NCBI GenBank assembly: GCA_026936105.1
Contig: JAIXKI010000021.1
Coordinates: 1 to 33,432 of the forward strand
DNA: 33,432 bases
Direction: 5' to 3'
Source of the DNA: Chitinophagales bacterium
GTDB taxonomy: Bacteria; Bacteroidota; Bacteroidia; Chitinophagales; Chitinophagaceae
Under the pieces are notes generated by a model that was not told where the DNA came from, did not search any database, and saw only the letters and a program-made list of their open reading frames with translations. This document shows positions 23,705 to 31,998 of this stretch, one piece after another. How positions within the stretch are numbered: position 1 is the stretch's first letter; each line of letters begins with the position of its first letter. Made by a program: the position numbers and the translations under genes.

Positions 23705-24085
23705 TTTTACCGGTTTTTTTGATAAATAAAAATGGAAATTCAATAAAGGATATAGATATACCGGCCCCTTAGAAATAAGTGGCAAAAAGCACTTCAGGGA
23801 TATCGGGGTTTTCCATCAATGACGGTAATTCAAACGATAAGAAGAATTCTGAAATATGAAAATACTAAATATTTCACCTTATAAAAAAATGAAAATTCCC
23901 TATAGCTACAAAAAAGCTGATTCAAATAGATATCTGAGGCAAAAAAATCACTTAGTATATTTGAAAACCCCTTTACACAATAAATAAACCCTTTAAACTC
24001 AAAATATATTCTGCTCTCTTATCCGGCCCCGTAACTCAAATCATACAAACCCGGCAATTAATCAGATCAGGATGATAATTTCATA
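23705..24085. other. Intergenic stretch, no gene seen
   Basis: This 381-base AT-rich region lies between the start of the sugar dehydrogenase gene and the end of the permease gene. I see no ORF with coding character, no tRNA-like fold and no strong terminator. An exact TATATTTG box at 23956-23963 points to the plus strand but has no -33 element and no plus-strand gene downstream for 2 kb. A heptamer CCCTTTA occurs twice near 23969-23996. Confidence 0.5.
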
Positions 24086-25852
24086 TCAACCTGTTATTTG
24101 AGCCAGTTTGCTTTTCCTGTAGCCATACATGAAATAGATCAGCAGTCCGATCATCAACCAGCTTAAAAACCATACCCAGTTACTTTTAGTCATCCCTGTA
24201 AGCAAATACAAACAGGTTGTCAGACCCATTAATGGTATCAATGAAAGGTTTTTAAGGAAAGAAGCGATCACCAGAACAATACAGATAATCCAAAAAATGA
24301 TCAACGAGATTTTGGGAGTGGCTAACTCCATAAAACTTACTTTGCCTGATATATAATCCGGATCAGCAGAAAAATCAAAAGAAAACATATCAGGAATGTA
24401 GTTCCTGATGGTAGCAGTAAACAATATAAAGGCAACGATCACGATCAGCGGATACAGGAACTTGCCATTCACATAAGGCAGGTTGAATTTTCCGGCAATT
24501 TTTTCTTTCCTTGGCAGCAGTAATATACCACCGCAAACCAGAACGAAAGCAAACAAGGTGGCTATGCTGGTGAAGTCCAGTACAAAAGTTTTATCGGTAA
24601 ATAAAATCGGGACTCCTACTACGAGCCCAGTCACAATAGTGGCAAATGAAGGGGTTCTGAATTTCGGATGTATTTTTTGAAATACCGGTGGAAGCAATCC
24701 ATCCCGGCTCATGCTCATCCAGATCCTCGGCTGCCCCATCTGGAAAACCAATAGCACACTGGTCATAGCGATCACTGCACTGATAGAAACAAGGAATTGC
24801 ATCCATCCCACATTCAGATTCTGTTTCTCAAAAATGAATGCAAGCGGGTCACCCACCCCTTTGAAATTGCTATAATTAACAGAGCCTGCAAGAACTAATG
24901 AAAGTAAGATATAAACAATAGTGCAGATGATCAAAGAAAGAAGCATACCCCTCGGCAGGTCCCGTTGAGGGTTCTTACTCTCTTCGGCCAATACGCTTAC
25001 CGCATCAAAGCCAATATAAGCAAAGAACACTCCGCTGACGGCAGCCATCACTCCTCCAAATCCATTGGGCATAAAACTTCTGACACCCTCTTCATTTACC
25101 GGAGTCCAGTTATGAGTAAGGCCACCTGAAAAGATCAATGCTCCTCCCACAAGTATCACAATAATGATCACAGACAGTTTTAATAATACCATCACATTAC
25201 TGAAATTACGGCTCTCTTTAATCCCTCTGAGAACAAGCCAGGTGATGAGCATATTGATCACCAGAGCCGGTATGTCAAGTATCATTCTTATCCCGCCAAT
25301 CACAGGAGCATCATTCCACGCTGAAAGAAGACGCGGGTCTGTAGAACCGGCATCCAGAGCATGCTTTACTTCCGCATAACTGTTGGAAAAATAATCAGGA
25401 ACATGAAGATTTGTGTGAAAAATATCTCCCAGTTTGTCCATGAAAGAAGTGAAATAATCACTCCAACTGAAAGCAACATAGATATTGCCGATGGAATATT
25501 CCATGATCAATGCCCATCCTATGATCCAGGCAAATAATTCACCAAAACTTGCATAAGCATAGGTATAAGCGCTGCCTGCAACCGGAATACGGCTGGCAAA
25601 TTCCGAATAACAAAGAGCAGTAAATGCACAGGCAATACCTGTGATGATGAAAAGGACTACTACACCGGGACCAGCACTGTACACCGCTGCACCAAGGCTG
25701 CTGAAGCTCCCCGCCCCAATGATGGCAGCTATGCCGAAAAAAGTGAGATCTCTTACGGTCAGCACTCTTTTTAATCCGCTTCCGTGCCCTTCATTTCCGG
25801 CATCAGAAATTATTGCCCCAATCTTTTTGGTACGGAATAGAGAATTTGACAT
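24086..25852 (-). CDS. Amino acid permease (APC superfamily, CAT-like)
   Basis: This 588-residue inner-membrane protein has about 14 hydrophobic segments. The first holds the glycine-rich APC motif GIAAIIGAGSF (about 37-47), and TM3 is preceded by YSEFASRIPVAGSAYTYAY. The region AYIGFDAVSVLAEESKNPQRDLPRG (about 285-309) is typical of the cationic amino acid transporter group and yajO-like permeases. The length and the 14-helix layout fit CAT-type proteins rather than 12-helix ones. The substrate is not determined by sequence. It is a single gene. Confidence 0.88.
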   Translation of the reverse strand: MSNSLFRTKKIGAIISDAGNEGHGSGLKRVLTVRDLTFFGIAAIIGAGSFSSLGAAVYSAGPGVVVLFIITGIACAFTALCYSEFASRIPVAGSAYTYAYASFGELFAWIIGWALIMEYSIGNIYVAFSWSDYFTSFMDKLGDIFHTNLHVPDYFSNSYAEVKHALDAGSTDPRLLSAWNDAPVIGGIRMILDIPALVINMLITWLVLRGIKESRNFSNVMVLLKLSVIIIVILVGGALIFSGGLTHNWTPVNEEGVRSFMPNGFGGVMAAVSGVFFAYIGFDAVSVLAEESKNPQRDLPRGMLLSLIICTIVYILLSLVLAGSVNYSNFKGVGDPLAFIFEKQNLNVGWMQFLVSISAVIAMTSVLLVFQMGQPRIWMSMSRDGLLPPVFQKIHPKFRTPSFATIVTGLVVGVPILFTDKTFVLDFTSIATLFAFVLVCGGILLLPRKEKIAGKFNLPYVNGKFLYPLIVIVAFILFTATIRNYIPDMFSFDFSADPDYISGKVSFMELATPKISLIIFWIICIVLVIASFLKNLSLIPLMGLTTCLYLLTGMTKSNWVWFLSWLMIGLLIYFMYGYRKSKLAQITG

Positions 25853-25971
25853 TGCAATTAGTTTTGATAGTTCAAAATAGAGAAAAAAGACTGATTAAAG
25901 ACCGGATCATCGTATTTTTTTATTTTTGCGGATGTTGAAAAAAGTAATTCGGTAAAATTCGAAAAGACCCT

Positions 25972-25979
25972 TAAGTTTG
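25972..25979 (+). promoter_or_regulatory. -7 box for the small membrane protein gene
   Basis: TAAGTTTG is an exact TAnnTTTG match 40 bases before the ATG at 26020. A second exact match, TATTTTTG, lies at 25921-25928. Neither has a clear TTG at normal spacing. Confidence 0.3.
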
Positions 25980-26019
25980 TGATCATTAAAATCCATACTA
26001 CGAGATAAATATAATTGAC

Positions 26020-26382
26020 ATGGAAACAACAACCCAAAACACTGCTTCTTATACTGGAAATGACAAGCCGCAACTTTCAAAATGGAAACGCTTACTCAAC
26101 TGGGCGGAATTACAGGAAAATAACCGCATCCAGTGGATTTCACTCGCCATCCTTGGCCACGGATGTTTTGTTACAATCTTTACCATTGCTGCCATTGTAT
26201 TCTCGGGAAATAATTTTATTTACTGGCCCTTTGCAATCGCGGCAATGGGGGCTTCAGTAGTCAGCTATCTGGCCGCTTTACCCACAAAAATTGCTATCCC
26301 TATCTTTTTCATCAGTATGATTGTTGATATTGTAATTATTATGCTTTGTGCTTTTCACGGATTTAATGTAAACCTAGCATAA
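26020..26382 (+). CDS. Small three-helix membrane protein, unknown
   Basis: This 120-residue protein has a polar N-terminus (about 1-42, rich in Thr, Asn and Gln) and three hydrophobic segments (about 44-67, 69-88 and 92-112). There is no signal-peptidase motif and no recognised domain. The ATG at 26020 suits the -7 boxes upstream. It converges on the polyprenyl synthase gene, with six bases between the two stops. The function is unknown; small membrane proteins like this are common in Bacteroidota. Confidence 0.65.
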   Translation: METTTQNTASYTGNDKPQLSKWKRLLNWAELQENNRIQWISLAILGHGCFVTIFTIAAIVFSGNNFIYWPFAIAAMGASVVSYLAALPTKIAIPIFFISMIVDIVIIMLCAFHGFNVNLA

Positions 26383-26388
26383 GGTAAA

Positions 26389-27354
26389 TTAAAACTCTCT
26401 TATAACAAGAAAATGAGCCAGCTCTTTGAGCGGCTCTTTTCTTTTTGAGATCACCGCAATATCTTCCAGGTGATCCATAGCTCCATCTAAAAATTTATTC
26501 TTTAACTGCAGTGCCCATTCATCTACTTTGGAATCGCGGAAGATCTGCAGTACTTTATTCACCTTGCCGGGATCATCGGAGCGGAGTAATGATTTTAATT
26601 CTTTTTTTCCCGATTCATTTGCCGCTTCCATGGCACGGATCAGCAAAAAAGTTTTTTTATTTGCCAAAATATCACCTCCCACTTGTTTCCCGAATTTACC
26701 CGGATCGCCAAAAGCATCGAGGTAATCATCCTGCACCTGGAACGCCAACCCCAGTTTCTTTCCGAATTCATACAACAGATTCTGGTTGCGCTCCCCGGCT
26801 CCGCCAAGGATTGCTCCCATCTTAAGGCTGGCAGCCAGCAATACCGAAGTCTTCTGGCCGATCATATGCAAATAATCATCAAAGCTCACTGATTCCGATC
26901 TTTCAAAATCCATATCTATCTGCTGGCCTTCGCAAACTTCTCTTGCGGCCCGGTTGAACAAATGCAGTATTTTATGTAAATAAGAATGATCAATCTTGTT
27001 GATATGGTCATAAGCAGTTACCAGCATCACATCACCTGCAAGAATGGCCGTATTCACACCATATTTTGCATGAAGCGATGCTATTCCACGGCGGAGCGGC
27101 GCATTGTCCATAATATCATCATGGATGAGAGTGAAATTGTGAAACAGCTCAATAGCGGTTGCCACATGCCATGCATCAGGTTTTATTTCATCCACCAGTT
27201 CGTTTCCCATCAGGCATAGTACGGGACGGATGCGCTTACCTCCCATCTTCAGAAAATATTCATCCGGTTCATATAAAGTCGCCGGCTGCTTAGGTAAACT
27301 AAGTTTGTCAAAATGCAGAGAAAATTTTTGTGATAACAGTTCAAAGCTTTGCAT
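26389..27354 (-). CDS. Polyprenyl diphosphate synthase
   Basis: This enzyme condenses isopentenyl diphosphate with allylic diphosphates to make a longer trans-prenyl diphosphate for quinones or other isoprenoids. The 321 residues carry both Asp-rich motifs: DDIMD (79-83, followed by LRRG at 87-90) and QVQDDYLDAFGD (DDYLD near 208-212). The GGKRIRP (38-44) substrate-binding motif is also present. Product length (C15, C20 or longer) cannot be read with certainty. It is the last gene of the DUF3822-rsmD-lpxK-rnr run, 18 bases after rnr. Confidence 0.92.
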   Translation of the reverse strand: MQSFELLSQKFSLHFDKLSLPKQPATLYEPDEYFLKMGGKRIRPVLCLMGNELVDEIKPDAWHVATAIELFHNFTLIHDDIMDNAPLRRGIASLHAKYGVNTAILAGDVMLVTAYDHINKIDHSYLHKILHLFNRAAREVCEGQQIDMDFERSESVSFDDYLHMIGQKTSVLLAASLKMGAILGGAGERNQNLLYEFGKKLGLAFQVQDDYLDAFGDPGKFGKQVGGDILANKKTFLLIRAMEAANESGKKELKSLLRSDDPGKVNKVLQIFRDSKVDEWALQLKNKFLDGAMDHLEDIAVISKRKEPLKELAHFLVIREF

Positions 27355-27372
27355 AGAATAAAATAAGATGAT

Positions 27373-29397
27373 CTATTTTTTGTTTCTGCTTTTTCCTTTG
27401 CCGGATTTTTGCTGATACTTTTTTGAAACTTCCCTTTTTTCACCTTTTCTATAGACCCATTCATAATCTAATTGCCTTCTGGATAAATTGGCTGATACCA
27501 CTTTTATCCTTACACTGTCGCCCATCCTGAATTTACGACCGGTTCTTGTGCCCACCAAACTATATTCTTCTTCTATATGCCGGAAATCATCATATTCCAG
27601 CAGGCTGTTTATACTGACAAGGCCTTCGCATTTCTGATCAATAGTCTCAACCCAAAACCCAAACGATGCAACACCGCTGATCACACCATCAAATTCTTCA
27701 CCCAGAAACTGAGACATATACTGCACCTGCTTGTATTTATTAGCTGATCGTTCGGCTTCCATGGCAGCTCTTTCCCTCTCACTGGTATGATTACATTTTT
27801 CCTCCATTTTATTGTCAGGAACGATTTTCCCGTATAAAACCTGTTCCAGTATTCTATGAACCTGAATATCCGGATAACGCCGTATCGGAGAAGTGAAATG
27901 ACAATAGTTTTCAAATCCCAATCCATAATGGCCGACATTATTGATAGAATATCTGGCCTTGGCCATAGTACGGATCCCTAATTGTTCCAGCACATGTTGC
28001 TCAGGCTTACCATTCACATTTTTCAGCATAGTATTAAATGACTCGGCTATGGATGCGGGGGTTGACGTATCAAAGCTATAACCGAATTTTTTAGCAAAAG
28101 CGATAAAGGGAATAAGTTTTTCCTTGTCGGGTTCATCGTGAATGCGGTAGGGAAAAGGAACCGGCTTGTTATTGACTTTTATTTTCGAAATAAATTCTGC
28201 TACTTTCTTATTAGCAAGAAGCATGAACTCTTCTATCAACTGATGCGCTTCCTTACTCTCCCTGATCTCAATACCAATGGGATCTCCTTTTTCATTCAGC
28301 TTAAATCTTACTTCCTGTGATGAAAAATTAATAGCTCCTTTTTCAAACCTCTTCTTCCGGAGTTTTTGAGCAAGACTATTCAGCAAGTGTATCTCATCGC
28401 TGTACAACCCATTACCCGATTCGATGATCTTCTGAACTTCTTCATAAGTAAAACGGTTATCGGAATGGATGATCGTCCTGCCGAGCCAGTATCGTATCAC
28501 TTCCGCATTGGATGATATTTCAAAATTTACAGAAAAAGTAAGTTTGTCTTCATCAGGCCGGAGCGAACATAATTCATTGGAGATATGCTCCGGAAGCATA
28601 GGGTTCACCCTGTCCGGAAGATATACCGATGTTGATTTCTGATATGCAGCCTGATCCAAAGCAGTTCCCGGCACCACATAATGGCTTACGTCAGCTATGT
28701 GTACACCGATCTCAAAATTTCCGTTCTTTAATCTGACAAATGAAAGTGCATCATCAAAGTCTTTTGCATCGGCAGGGTCAATAGTAAAGGTGAGCACATT
28801 GCGAAGGTCCTTCCGGTTTTTCAAGTCATTCTTTGAGATCACATCAGGCAGCCTGGCTGCCATTTCCAATGCATCATCCGGAAACTCGAGCGGGAATCCA
28901 TTCTCCAGAAGAATTTCTTTCATGGCCGCATCATTCTCATTTTCCGGGTCCATAATGCTTACCACTTCACCGGATGGCCTCTTTCCACTTTTCCCCCAAT
29001 CCGTAACATGAACGATCACCCTGTCGCCATCTTTTGCATGAGCGGTTTTTGATAATGGCACAAAAATATCGGGCATGGGCTTGTCCGATTCAGGAATGAA
29101 AAAAGCAAAACCATCATTCATCTCAAGATGGCCGATAAAGTCAGTTCGTTTTCGTTCTGCGATAGAGACTACCATACCCTGAAGCCTTCTGCCTTTTCCC
29201 TCTTTCAATCTTACTTTTACCGTATCCCCATTCAATGCAGTATTCAGATCCGACTGATGGATCAGGATATCGGTTTCGGCATCTTCCGCCGTCACAAAAC
29301 CCATTCCCGAGCGGGTGATCTCAATAATTCCTTTAATCAGTTTTTCTCCTGAAGCGCTTTTCCTTTTCTTTTGTTTTTTTGAATTCTTTCTGCCCAT
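27373..29397 (-). CDS. rnr: Ribonuclease R
   Basis: RNase R is a 3'-5' exoribonuclease that degrades structured RNA in the cytosol. The 674 residues show a basic N-terminus, cold-shock domains (about 20-145), an RNB catalytic domain with the four Asp of DPADAKDFDDA (D207, D213, D215, D216), and an S1 domain (about 575-655, FDGVISGVASFGFWVE). A Lys/Arg tail closes the protein. It is slightly shorter than many Bacteroidota homologues as I recall them, but no domain is missing. It starts 15 bases after lpxK and ends 18 bases before the polyprenyl synthase. Confidence 0.94.
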   Translation of the reverse strand: MGRKNSKKQKKRKSASGEKLIKGIIEITRSGMGFVTAEDAETDILIHQSDLNTALNGDTVKVRLKEGKGRRLQGMVVSIAERKRTDFIGHLEMNDGFAFFIPESDKPMPDIFVPLSKTAHAKDGDRVIVHVTDWGKSGKRPSGEVVSIMDPENENDAAMKEILLENGFPLEFPDDALEMAARLPDVISKNDLKNRKDLRNVLTFTIDPADAKDFDDALSFVRLKNGNFEIGVHIADVSHYVVPGTALDQAAYQKSTSVYLPDRVNPMLPEHISNELCSLRPDEDKLTFSVNFEISSNAEVIRYWLGRTIIHSDNRFTYEEVQKIIESGNGLYSDEIHLLNSLAQKLRKKRFEKGAINFSSQEVRFKLNEKGDPIGIEIRESKEAHQLIEEFMLLANKKVAEFISKIKVNNKPVPFPYRIHDEPDKEKLIPFIAFAKKFGYSFDTSTPASIAESFNTMLKNVNGKPEQHVLEQLGIRTMAKARYSINNVGHYGLGFENYCHFTSPIRRYPDIQVHRILEQVLYGKIVPDNKMEEKCNHTSERERAAMEAERSANKYKQVQYMSQFLGEEFDGVISGVASFGFWVETIDQKCEGLVSINSLLEYDDFRHIEEEYSLVGTRTGRKFRMGDSVRIKVVSANLSRRQLDYEWVYRKGEKREVSKKYQQKSGKGKSRNKK

Positions 29398-29412
29398 TTT
29401 TTGGTTTTTCTT

Positions 29413-30474
29413 TTACTTAAAATCCCTGATGAAATTAATAATTGTAGAGTTAAAGTGATCCCCTTCATTAAACAGAAACCGGTGCCGTACAGGAATAACA
29501 TAAAAAGGGTTTTCCCGCAATTCATTTTTGAATTTGATAAGGCGTACGGCATCTTTTTCTGTTGAAAGCATTATTTTGTTTTTAGCAGTATTTTTTTCAA
29601 ATCTTCTCTTGATGTCATGCCAGTCGTCAATGGTAAAGATATGATGGTCCGGAAATAACATGGCTTCATAATAGGCGCTATTGCTTTCAACAAACTTCTT
29701 TAACGATGCAGGATTCGCTATCCCCGAAATAAGTAAAATATCTTTGCCTGTCAATTCCGTATTTTCTTTGGTGATAATGTGATAAGGGGTACCATATTCA
29801 ATGGCAGTAAAAAATACCTGTTGATGCTGCAAAGGCTTTATCTCCCCGGATATTCTTTCTTTTTCTTCCATAGTAAGGTCCGGTTTGCATTTGGTCACCA
29901 CAATGATATCGGCTCTTTTATATCCGGACCTCAGGTCACGCAGGTCGCCGGTAGGGAGATAAAAATCTCGGGTGAATAAATTATTGTGATCAGTAAGCAG
30001 AATGTTCAATCCCGCTTTGATGGCTCTGTGCTGAAACGCATCATCAAGAATGATCACCTGTGTGTCAGGTTTGTCATGCAGTAACTGTGGAATAGCTTCC
30101 ACTCTCCTTTCGCCTACTGCTATAGATATCCGGGGAAATTTCAAATGGAACTGCATAGGTTCGTCACCAATCTCCAATGCAGTTGAATCCCCATTAGCCA
30201 AAGCATATCCGGTGGTCCTCCTCTTATAGCCCCTGCTCAGTGATGCCACTTTAAAATGATCTTTTAATAATGTCAGGAGATATTCCGTCATAGGCGATTT
30301 TCCGGTTCCGCCTGTGGAAAGATTCCCAATACAGATTACCGGAAGGGCAAACGACACGCTGTTGAAAATTTTTTTATCATACATCCAGTTACGGATAAAA
30401 ACAACCAGCCAGTAGATCAAAGCAAATGGTAATAATAAGATCCGGAACGATCTCAGGAAAAAGCCCGATAGCAT
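29413..30474 (-). CDS. lpxK: Tetraacyldisaccharide 4'-kinase
   Basis: LpxK phosphorylates the 4' position of the lipid A disaccharide using ATP, at the inner face of the inner membrane. The ATG at 30474 gives 353 residues; a TTG two codons earlier is possible. An N-terminal membrane helix lies near 12-28. The P-loop GNLSTGGTGKS follows at 50-60, then SRGYKRRT and the DDAFQHR segment conserved in LpxK. The gene lies between rsmD and rnr in a tight operon. A TACTTTTG sequence touches the start codon region but may be chance. Confidence 0.93.
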   Translation of the reverse strand: MLSGFFLRSFRILLLPFALIYWLVVFIRNWMYDKKIFNSVSFALPVICIGNLSTGGTGKSPMTEYLLTLLKDHFKVASLSRGYKRRTTGYALANGDSTALEIGDEPMQFHLKFPRISIAVGERRVEAIPQLLHDKPDTQVIILDDAFQHRAIKAGLNILLTDHNNLFTRDFYLPTGDLRDLRSGYKRADIIVVTKCKPDLTMEEKERISGEIKPLQHQQVFFTAIEYGTPYHIITKENTELTGKDILLISGIANPASLKKFVESNSAYYEAMLFPDHHIFTIDDWHDIKRRFEKNTAKNKIMLSTEKDAVRLIKFKNELRENPFYVIPVRHRFLFNEGDHFNSTIINFIRDFK

Positions 30475-30518
30475 AGACAAAAGTAAGATACTATACCGAC
30501 AAGGTGAAAGTCTTTTGA

Positions 30519-31070
30519 TCAGGGGGCGGCAGCGGACTGAATAAAGATGGAGAAGACGGTGGTGCCGTAATTCCTCTGTGTTTTATAAAAAGGAAAGATT
30601 TTGTAATCATTGCGGGGAGTGTGCTCCAGTACAAACCATCCTTTTTCTTTTAACAATTGACGTTCAAATACGAGGCGGGGAAGATCATCAATGTTTGAAA
30701 GGGCATAAGGCGGGCCGGCAAAAATAAAATCAAATTGCTCATGGCATTGTTCAATGAATCGGAAAACATCGGAGCGAATGACTTTAAAATTCTTTAACTC
30801 CAGTTTCGAAGCTGTTCTTTTGATAAAGTCATGCATGAAGGGATCTTTCTCTACGATCGTGAGATCTTTCGCTCCTCTTGATGCCAGTTCATAACTGATA
30901 CTGCCGGTGCCTCCGAACAGATCAAGTGTTTTCAGCGAAGAAATATCCAGGTTATTGGCAATGATATTGAACAATCCTTCTTTAGCCACATCCGTGGTCG
31001 GCCTGGTGAATGGCATTTTTGAAGGGGGATCGAATCTCCTGCCGCCCAATTCTCCGCTTATAATCCGCAT
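30519..31070 (-). CDS. rsmD: 16S rRNA (guanine966-N2)-methyltransferase, RsmD family
   Basis: RsmD methylates N2 of G966 in 16S rRNA using S-adenosylmethionine. The 183 residues have the RsmD opening MRIISGELGGRRF, RPTTDVAKEGLFN, and the SAM site LDLFGGTGSIS (49-59). The catalytic motif normally reads [DN]PPY. Here it is GPPY (G119-Y122), codon GGC for the first residue, which departs from the consensus. The gene overlaps the upstream DUF3822 gene by 13 bases, and GAGG lies about eight bases before the ATG, the only Shine-Dalgarno-like start seen here. Confidence 0.9.
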   Translation of the reverse strand: MRIISGELGGRRFDPPSKMPFTRPTTDVAKEGLFNIIANNLDISSLKTLDLFGGTGSISYELASRGAKDLTIVEKDPFMHDFIKRTASKLELKNFKVIRSDVFRFIEQCHEQFDFIFAGPPYALSNIDDLPRLVFERQLLKEKGWFVLEHTPRNDYKIFPFYKTQRNYGTTVFSIFIQSAAAP

Positions 31071-31909
31071 CGGATGACCTCGTTTAAAGAAGTAAAAAAG
31101 TGCAGTGGGTATTCATTGTCTTCATTTATGGCCCATTCAGCATTTTTAAAACTTACATTCCCGAAATACTGATACAATTCATGATACAGTGACGATCGTT
31201 TTTCTATAAGGCCGGAGATGGACAGGCTCACTTCTTTGGGCGACATGGCATAAACACTGCATATCTTCAGTAAATAATAAATGACATCATCGGGAATAGA
31301 ATAGGGAAAAGTCTGTGCCAGCAAAATGCGGTCATTACCGGATACGATCACAGAGAAACTTTCGGTATCAAAATCAGTACGGATAATTCCTGAGCCTTTT
31401 ACTTCGGACATACTTTCCATTTTAAATTTATACCCATGTGAAAAAACCGCTTCCGGATATTTTGACAACATCCCCTGATGAACTTCTTCCGGTACTTTAT
31501 AAGCAATTCTGATCCCTTCTTCTGATACAGGTCCGTTGATCAGTGTCATTCTACCATTGGCACCATGCAAGGTTTTTATTAATTCTCCGGAGTCTTTCTC
31601 ATTAAAAAAACGATCAGGGATCAATAAATTCCTTGAACTGTCGTAGTTGATGAATACTTTTATAAAAGAACCGCTGAGTTCAGGATAAACGGAAAGAAGG
31701 CGGCTCATAAAATTACCGTTCACCTCGTCACCTGTATGATATGCCAACTCGTATAACTCTATCCCTGTTGAGTTGGTAACAGCGAAAGAACAATATCTAT
31801 CCCCGATCCTGAACGCCAGAATCTCATCACCGTGCCAGGGCGGTACATGGGTTAATATATGAAATAACTTTTCCAAATCTGATCTTTGAATGGCTGCAAT
31901 AATAGACAA
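31058..31909 (-). CDS. DUF3822 family protein
   Basis: This 283-residue protein starts with TTG at 31909; no in-frame ATG is found in the first 65 residues, so the exact start is uncertain. It resembles the DUF3822 proteins that sit directly upstream of rsmD in Bacteroidota, with a two-lobed layout recalling actin-like/Hsp70 folds (F.IGDRYCSFAV near the N-terminus, then FVIVSGNDRILLAQTFPY in the middle region). The function is unknown. The overlap with rsmD suggests translational coupling, and a role near ribosome or envelope biogenesis is inference from context. Confidence 0.75.
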   Translation of the reverse strand: MSIIAAIQRSDLEKLFHILTHVPPWHGDEILAFRIGDRYCSFAVTNSTGIELYELAYHTGDEVNGNFMSRLLSVYPELSGSFIKVFINYDSSRNLLIPDRFFNEKDSGELIKTLHGANGRMTLINGPVSEEGIRIAYKVPEEVHQGMLSKYPEAVFSHGYKFKMESMSEVKGSGIIRTDFDTESFSVIVSGNDRILLAQTFPYSIPDDVIYYLLKICSVYAMSPKEVSLSISGLIEKRSSLYHELYQYFGNVSFKNAEWAINEDNEYPLHFFTSLNEVIRCGL

Positions 31910-31922
31910 AAATTATTTATTG

Positions 31923-31930
31923 TAGGTTTG
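31923..31930 (+). promoter_or_regulatory. -7 box for the MATE transporter gene
   Basis: TAGGTTTG is an exact TAnnTTTG match in the 89-base gap between the divergent DUF3822 and MATE genes. It would give a leader of about 60 bases. No TTG lies at normal spacing. Confidence 0.35.
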
Positions 31931-31998
31931 CTCCCAGCAATGAACGAAAAACAGCGGAAACCGGATCAACACAATTCAGAAAGGCGTTCGTTTAATTC

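Noticed and set aside
23705-23785. Longer start for the sugar dehydrogenase/T9SS protein
   Set aside because: The extra 27 residues would come before the signal peptide, and the MKKLFFLLLGAIAF signal begins at 23704.
23956-23963. Exact TATATTTG box on the plus strand in the 381-base gene-free region, possibly the promoter of a small RNA
   Set aside because: There is no -33 element, no hairpin or terminator downstream and no plus-strand gene for 2 kb. A match is expected by chance in such AT-rich DNA.
23969-23996. CCCTTTA heptamer repeated twice in the gap before the permease gene
   Set aside because: The match is only seven bases, with no further copies nearby, so it does not support an operator.
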